The translations under genes and the position numbers were made by a program. A stretch of 64,000 nt of DNA from Oscillospiraceae bacterium (GTDB taxonomy: Bacteria; Bacillota; Clostridia; Oscillospirales; Oscillospiraceae): contig JAAWDI010000014.1 in assembly GCA_022793685.1 (NCBI GenBank), positions 1 to 64,000 of the forward strand. Reading direction: 5' to 3'. The notes below the pieces were generated by a model. It did not search any database and had not been told where the DNA came from. It was given only the letters and a program-made list of their open reading frames with translations. Below, piece after piece: positions 60,675 through 64,000 of this stretch. The stretch's first letter is position 1; the number at the start of each line of letters is the position of its first letter.

Positions 60675-61214
60675 ATGAACAACATCTGGCATGACATTGA
60701 CCCAAAACGTATCCAGGCCGAGGATTTCATCACAGTGGTGGAAATCTCCAAAGGCAGCAAGAAAAAATATGAACTTGATAAAGAGACCGGACTCATTATT
60801 CTGGACAGAATCCTGCACACCTCCACCCACTACCCTGCCAACTATGGCTTTATCCCCCGCACCTATGGCGACGATTTAGACCCGTTGGACGCACTGGTAC
60901 TGTGCAGCCAGCCATTGGAGCCGCTGACGCTGGTGCGGTGTTATCCCATCGGCGTCATCTCTATGATTGACGGCGGGCGCAACGACGAGAAAATCATCGC
61001 GATTCCCTTCAGCGACCCCACCTACAACTCTTATCACGACATCAGCGAGCTACCCCGTCACATTTTTGATGAAATGTCTCACTTTTTCCAGGTCTATAAG
61101 GCATTGGAGGGCAAAGAAACCGCTGTCAACGAGGTAAGCGGGCGCGCCGAAGCACTGAAAATCATCCGTGCGGCCACGGAGAATTATGCGGCACACTTCT
61201 CTGACCGCACATAA
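60675..61214 (+). CDS. ppa: Inorganic pyrophosphatase (family I)
   Basis: 179 residues, hydrolyses PPi to drive biosynthesis. The signature [12 protein letters not shown] near residue 66 has the three metal-binding aspartates; [13 protein letters not shown] precedes it and [12 protein letters not shown] follows. I chose the ATG at 60675, seven bases after GGAG; an ATG two codons earlier is too close. The gene is 9 bp before the LURP-one-like gene. Confidence 0.95.
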   Translation: MNNIWHDIDPKRIQAEDFITVVEISKGSKKKYELDKETGLIILDRILHTSTHYPANYGFIPRTYGDDLDPLDALVLCSQPLEPLTLVRCYPIGVISMIDGGRNDEKIIAIPFSDPTYNSYHDISELPRHIFDEMSHFFQVYKALEGKETAVNEVSGRAEALKIIRAATENYAAHFSDRT

Positions 61215-61223
61215 GGAGTTTAC

Positions 61224-61694
61224 ATGAAGCTACTCATCAAGCAAAGGGTATTCTCCTGGACGGACGCCTACGATGTGTATGACCAGAAAGAAGAACCGAA
61301 ATATTTTGTCAAGGCTGAATTCTTCACCATCGGCCATGTCATTCACGTCTATGACAGGCAGGAGCGGGAAGTCGGCTGTATCCGCCAGCGCATTTTCACG
61401 CTGCTCCCCAAGTTTGAACTTGAGGTGGGCGGACACAGTATGGGGGAGCTTCACAGGGAATTCTCCTTCTTTTCCCCCTCTTATACGCTCACCGGAAACG
61501 GCTGGGAAATCAGCGGTGATTTTTTCGGCTGGGAATATGGCGTCAACGACGGAGCGCGTACCGTCATGTCCATTAGCAAGGAATTGTTCCACTGGGGCGA
61601 CACCTATGTGCTCGACATTGCAGACCCGCGAGACGAATTGCTATGCCTGCTCATCGCTATCGGCATTGACGCCGCCAACTGTTCCCATGGCTGA
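61224..61694 (+). CDS. LURP-one-related/YxjI-like protein
   Basis: 156 residues of the LURP-one-related (tubby-like) fold. Alternating beta-strand pattern includes FSWTDAYDVYDQKEEPKYFVKAEFF at the start and REVGCIRQRIFTLLPKFELEVGG. Family members may bind lipids; the role in bacteria is unknown. AAGGAG precedes the ATG. Co-transcribed with ppa. Confidence 0.82.
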   Translation: MKLLIKQRVFSWTDAYDVYDQKEEPKYFVKAEFFTIGHVIHVYDRQEREVGCIRQRIFTLLPKFELEVGGHSMGELHREFSFFSPSYTLTGNGWEISGDFFGWEYGVNDGARTVMSISKELFHWGDTYVLDIADPRDELLCLLIAIGIDAANCSHG

Positions 61695-61699
61695 CAACG

Positions 61700-61737
61700 A
61701 AAAAGCCCGCAGGGAGTATCCCTGCGGGCTTTTTTAT
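61700..61737 (+). terminator. Bidirectional rho-independent terminator
   Basis: A 16-bp perfect stem (61700-61715 with 61719-61734), 3-base loop and T-run, between convergent genes. Confidence 0.93.
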
Positions 61738-62693
61738 GCTTTCTCCAGTCTGTGGCACGCTGCCAAAACACCTTCTCCGGTGCAGCGCAGTTCCGGCAAT
61801 ACATGGCGGCATTTCCCCAGCGCCACCGGACAGCGTGGGTGAAACGGACAGCCGGCCGGAGGGTTCTCAGGACTGGGCGGCTCTCCTTGCAAGGGCCGCG
61901 GCGCAGGCACAGAAGGGTCAGGACGGAGGACACTCTCCAGCAGCGCCTTGGTGTAAGGGTGCTTAGGTTTACGGAACAGCGTTTTCGTCGCCCCAAACTC
62001 TACAAAACGTCCCAGATACATTACCGCCGTTTGGCGGCATACTTCCTCAACGGCGCGCAGGTCATGGGAAATGAACAGCAGCGCCGCACCGGTACGGTGC
62101 TGTAAACCGGCCAACAACTCCAAAATCTGCCGACGGAGCACGCCGTCCAGCGCAGATACCGCCTCATCGCATACCAGAAGCTGCGGGACTCCCACCATGG
62201 CCCGGGCAATGCAGACACGCTGGCGCTGCCCCCCTGACAGCGCATAGGGATACTGATACCAATCCTCTTCAAACAGTCCGGCGGCAGACAGCGCCTCCTT
62301 TGCCCGGCCGCTTCGCTCCTCACGGGATACCCCTCGGTATTTCAAGGGTGCAGCCACTGTTTCCAAGACCGTCTTTCTGGGGTTGAGAGCGCCGGTGCTG
62401 TCCTGAAAAATCAGCCCCATCTCCTGCCGCGCCGTTTGATGCTCTGCGCGGCTCATAGCAGTATAAAGGCGGCCTTTATACGCCACTGTGCCGTCCTTGG
62501 CCTTTTCCAGCCCCAGCACAGCGCGGCCCAGCGTCGTTTTACCACAGCCGGATTCACCCACAATTCCCAGCGTGTCGCCCACAGCCAACGTGAATGACAC
62601 ATCACGCACTGCCGTCAGGCGGTTGCGCTGGGAAAGCCTGCCTTGCTCATAATCCACCCGCAGGCGTTCTACCTTTAGGAGCGGGCTATCCAT
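61734..62693 (-). CDS. Peptide/nickel-type ABC transporter ATP-binding protein (OppF type)
   Basis: 319 residues. Walker A GESGCGKTTLGR near residue 44; signature LSGGQRQRVCIARAM; Walker [14 protein letters not shown]-terminal cysteine motif AGCPFHPRCPVALGKC. The stop codon lies in the T-run of the terminator. It overlaps the upstream ATPase gene by 8 bp. This transporter is separate from the one at 29-36 kb. Confidence 0.93.
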   Translation of the reverse strand: MDSPLLKVERLRVDYEQGRLSQRNRLTAVRDVSFTLAVGDTLGIVGESGCGKTTLGRAVLGLEKAKDGTVAYKGRLYTAMSRAEHQTARQEMGLIFQDSTGALNPRKTVLETVAAPLKYRGVSREERSGRAKEALSAAGLFEEDWYQYPYALSGGQRQRVCIARAMVGVPQLLVCDEAVSALDGVLRRQILELLAGLQHRTGAALLFISHDLRAVEEVCRQTAVMYLGRFVEFGATKTLFRKPKHPYTKALLESVLRPDPSVPAPRPLQGEPPSPENPPAGCPFHPRCPVALGKCRHVLPELRCTGEGVLAACHRLEKA

Positions 62694-63531
62694 TCTCTCC
62701 CCTCCCCTGTTTTCCGCAAGGTCTATTGCCTTTACAGATGCTTACCTCAGCGGCATTCAACAGCTCTTTGGTAACCGCATTTTGCGGGCTTGAAAATATT
62801 TCATCTACACTGCCCTGCTCTACAATTTCACCATGGCTCATAACAGCCACCCTGTCAGCCATACGGGCGGCCACTCCCATGTCGTGGGTGATAAGCAACA
62901 GAGCCATCCCGCGCTGCTCCTTCTCGCGTTTCAAAAGCTCAAGGATTTGCACCTGAATGGTTGCGTCCAAAGCCGTGGTCGGCTCATCTGCAATAAGCAG
63001 TTGCGGCTGCGACGCCAGCGCAATGGCAATCATGGCCCGTTGACACATCCCGCCGGAAAGCTGGTGGGGATAGCGCTTTGCCTGTCTGTCCGCATCCGGC
63101 AGACCGGTCTCCGCCAACATCTCTGCTGCTTTAGCACGGCGCTCCTTCCGCCCAAGGGTGGTATGGGTGCGCAAAACTTCCTCCACCTGCCACCCCACGG
63201 TGCGCACCGGGTCGAGGGCCGCCGCCGGCTCTTGCTGAATGAGTGCCGCCACCTTGCCACGAACAGCATCAAACTGCCGTTGGGTTGCACCGACATAGTC
63301 AACGCCGTTCCAGCAAACCATTCCCGACATTGATGCGCCGTCCTGGGCCAGAAGGCCCAGCAAGGCCGCTGTGGTAACGGTCTTCCCGCATCCGGACGGC
63401 CCAACAAGACACAGAGTCTCCCCCGTCCGAACCGTAAAGCTTATTCCCTTCACAGCTTGAAAAGGAATTCTGTCAGAGTGAAAGGTGACCGACAAGTTTG
63501 CTGCTGTCAAAATGGGTGTGCTTTCACGCAT
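62686..63531 (-). CDS. Peptide/nickel-type ABC transporter ATP-binding protein (OppD type)
   Basis: 281 residues from the ATG at 63531, preceded by GGAGG. Walker A GPSGCGKTVTTAALLG near residue 41; LSGGMCQRAMIAIALAS is the signature with a Cys at the usual Arg position; Walker [13 protein letters not shown]. The C-terminus is shorter than a typical OppD and lacks the cysteine-rich tail, as in nickel/glutathione-type NikD proteins. The 3' end overlaps the OppF-type gene, the 5' end the permease. Confidence 0.92.
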   Translation of the reverse strand: MRESTPILTAANLSVTFHSDRIPFQAVKGISFTVRTGETLCLVGPSGCGKTVTTAALLGLLAQDGASMSGMVCWNGVDYVGATQRQFDAVRGKVAALIQQEPAAALDPVRTVGWQVEEVLRTHTTLGRKERRAKAAEMLAETGLPDADRQAKRYPHQLSGGMCQRAMIAIALASQPQLLIADEPTTALDATIQVQILELLKREKEQRGMALLLITHDMGVAARMADRVAVMSHGEIVEQGSVDEIFSSPQNAVTKELLNAAEVSICKGNRPCGKQGRGENG

Positions 63532-64000
63532 GCCGCCCCTCCTCCCGCGGGTCCATAGCCCGGCGCAGGCCCTCACCCACAGCATTGACTGCCAGTATGG
63601 TCATCAAGATGCAAATTCCCGGCGGAATCCACACCCACGGTCTTCCCGTAAGGACGGTAATCTGGCTGGCATACTGGATAAGGTTGCCCCAGGATGCTTG
63701 GGGTGTGCGAATTCCCACACCAAGAAAGCTGAGGCTGGACTCAGACAGGATAGCCCGCCCCACGCGAAAGGCCAGTGCCGCCCAGACAGGCGCCACTGCA
63801 CCGGGAAGCACTTCCTCGCGCAGCACCACTGCTTGAGACGCGCCGCCCAAGCGGGCCGCTTCCACATAGGGCTTCTGCCGCACGGTAAGGGCTGCGCTGT
63901 ATGTAAGCCGGGCGATAACCGGCCATCCCATGATTCCGATGACCAGGATAATATTGACTACGCTCGGCCCCACCAGGGACACCAGGCACAAAATCACGAC
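63524..64000 (-). CDS. Peptide/nickel-type ABC transporter permease (OppC type, partial at right edge)
   Basis: The last 158 residues are visible; the N-terminus is outside the window. It has the inner loop VEAARLGGASQAVVLREEVLPGAVAPV, and ESSLSFLGVGIRTPQASWGNLIQYA, both typical of OppC/NikC. The C-terminus DPREEGRHA overlaps the start of the ATPase gene by 8 bp. Upstream permease and binding-protein genes should lie just beyond the edge. Confidence 0.9.
   Translation of the reverse strand, partial: VVILCLVSLVGPSVVNIILVIGIMGWPVIARLTYSAALTVRQKPYVEAARLGGASQAVVLREEVLPGAVAPVWAALAFRVGRAILSESSLSFLGVGIRTPQASWGNLIQYASQITVLTGRPWVWIPPGICILMTILAVNAVGEGLRRAMDPREEGRHA

Noticed and set aside
1-64000. CRISPR arrays, insertion sequences, prophage or integration scars
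   Set aside because: No spaced direct repeat arrays, transposase, integrase or phage structural genes were found; gene content is consistently chromosomal.

Overview
The window is a contiguous, GC-rich stretch of a Gram-positive, low-oxygen-adapted, spore-forming bacterium, most likely a Clostridia member close to the Oscillospiraceae (inference). Supporting signs are RqcH, Mini-ribonuclease III, YqeG, a CD1247-type zinc-ribbon protein, SLH-domain surface proteins, a T-box in front of valS, rubrerythrin, the B-type dihydroorotate dehydrogenase pair PyrD/PyrK and a cwlJ-gerQ spore pair. I see no prophage, insertion sequence, CRISPR array or rRNA. Coding is dense, most genes are on the minus strand, and many start at TTG or GTG behind strong Shine-Dalgarno sites.

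Layout. 1-4.6 kb: an ABC-F/YdcF/PrfA/TsaC minus-strand operon (tsaC runs off the left edge), divergent from mtnA. 5.7-10.2 kb: ddl-murF and tsaE-tsaB-upp. 10.3-12.9 kb: a RodA/FtsW-type SEDS protein and an SLH surface protein on the plus strand. 13-19.8 kb: a two-component/ABC cassette (RR, ATPase, permease, HK) behind rqcH, an epimerase, mrnC and a DUF4430 lipoprotein. 19.9-24.4 kb: a hypothetical protein, an EamA transporter and valS with its T-box leader.

25.1-41.2 kb is the most distinctive region. A single promoter at about 36.5 kb drives an 11-kb operon: oligopeptide-binding protein, OppB, OppC, a DUF885 metallohydrolase, OppD, OppF, a creatininase-family hydrolase, a Gfo/Idh/MocA oxidoreductase, a creatinase/prolidase-like M24 protein missing one metal ligand, and a second DUF885 protein. 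A third, full-length DUF885 gene is divergent. A second Gfo/Idh/MocA oxidoreductase plus a D-2-hydroxyacid dehydrogenase follow. Together they look like an uptake-and-breakdown pathway for an unknown peptide-like or amide-containing small molecule.

41.4-48.7 kb: efp and a CD1247-like gene; yqeG, a TIM-barrel endonuclease IV-like gene and a Xaa-Pro peptidase; a GH18-like protein; a CHAP/SLH cell-wall protein; rubrerythrin; a small lipoprotein. 48.7-55.9 kb: the pyrimidine operon pyrC-pyrF-pyrK-pyrD, continuing into a histidine-phosphatase/GNAT fusion and a YgiQ radical SAM protein. 55.9-58.9 kb: a YtxH-like 55-residue protein and a divergent DUF4125-DUF4037 / TPR set with a Fur-box-like site. 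58.9-61.7 kb: tRNA-Pro(GGG), a spore germination group (membrane protein, CwlJ, GerQ), pyrophosphatase and a LURP-one-related protein. The right edge holds a second peptide/nickel-type ABC transporter, cut by the window end.
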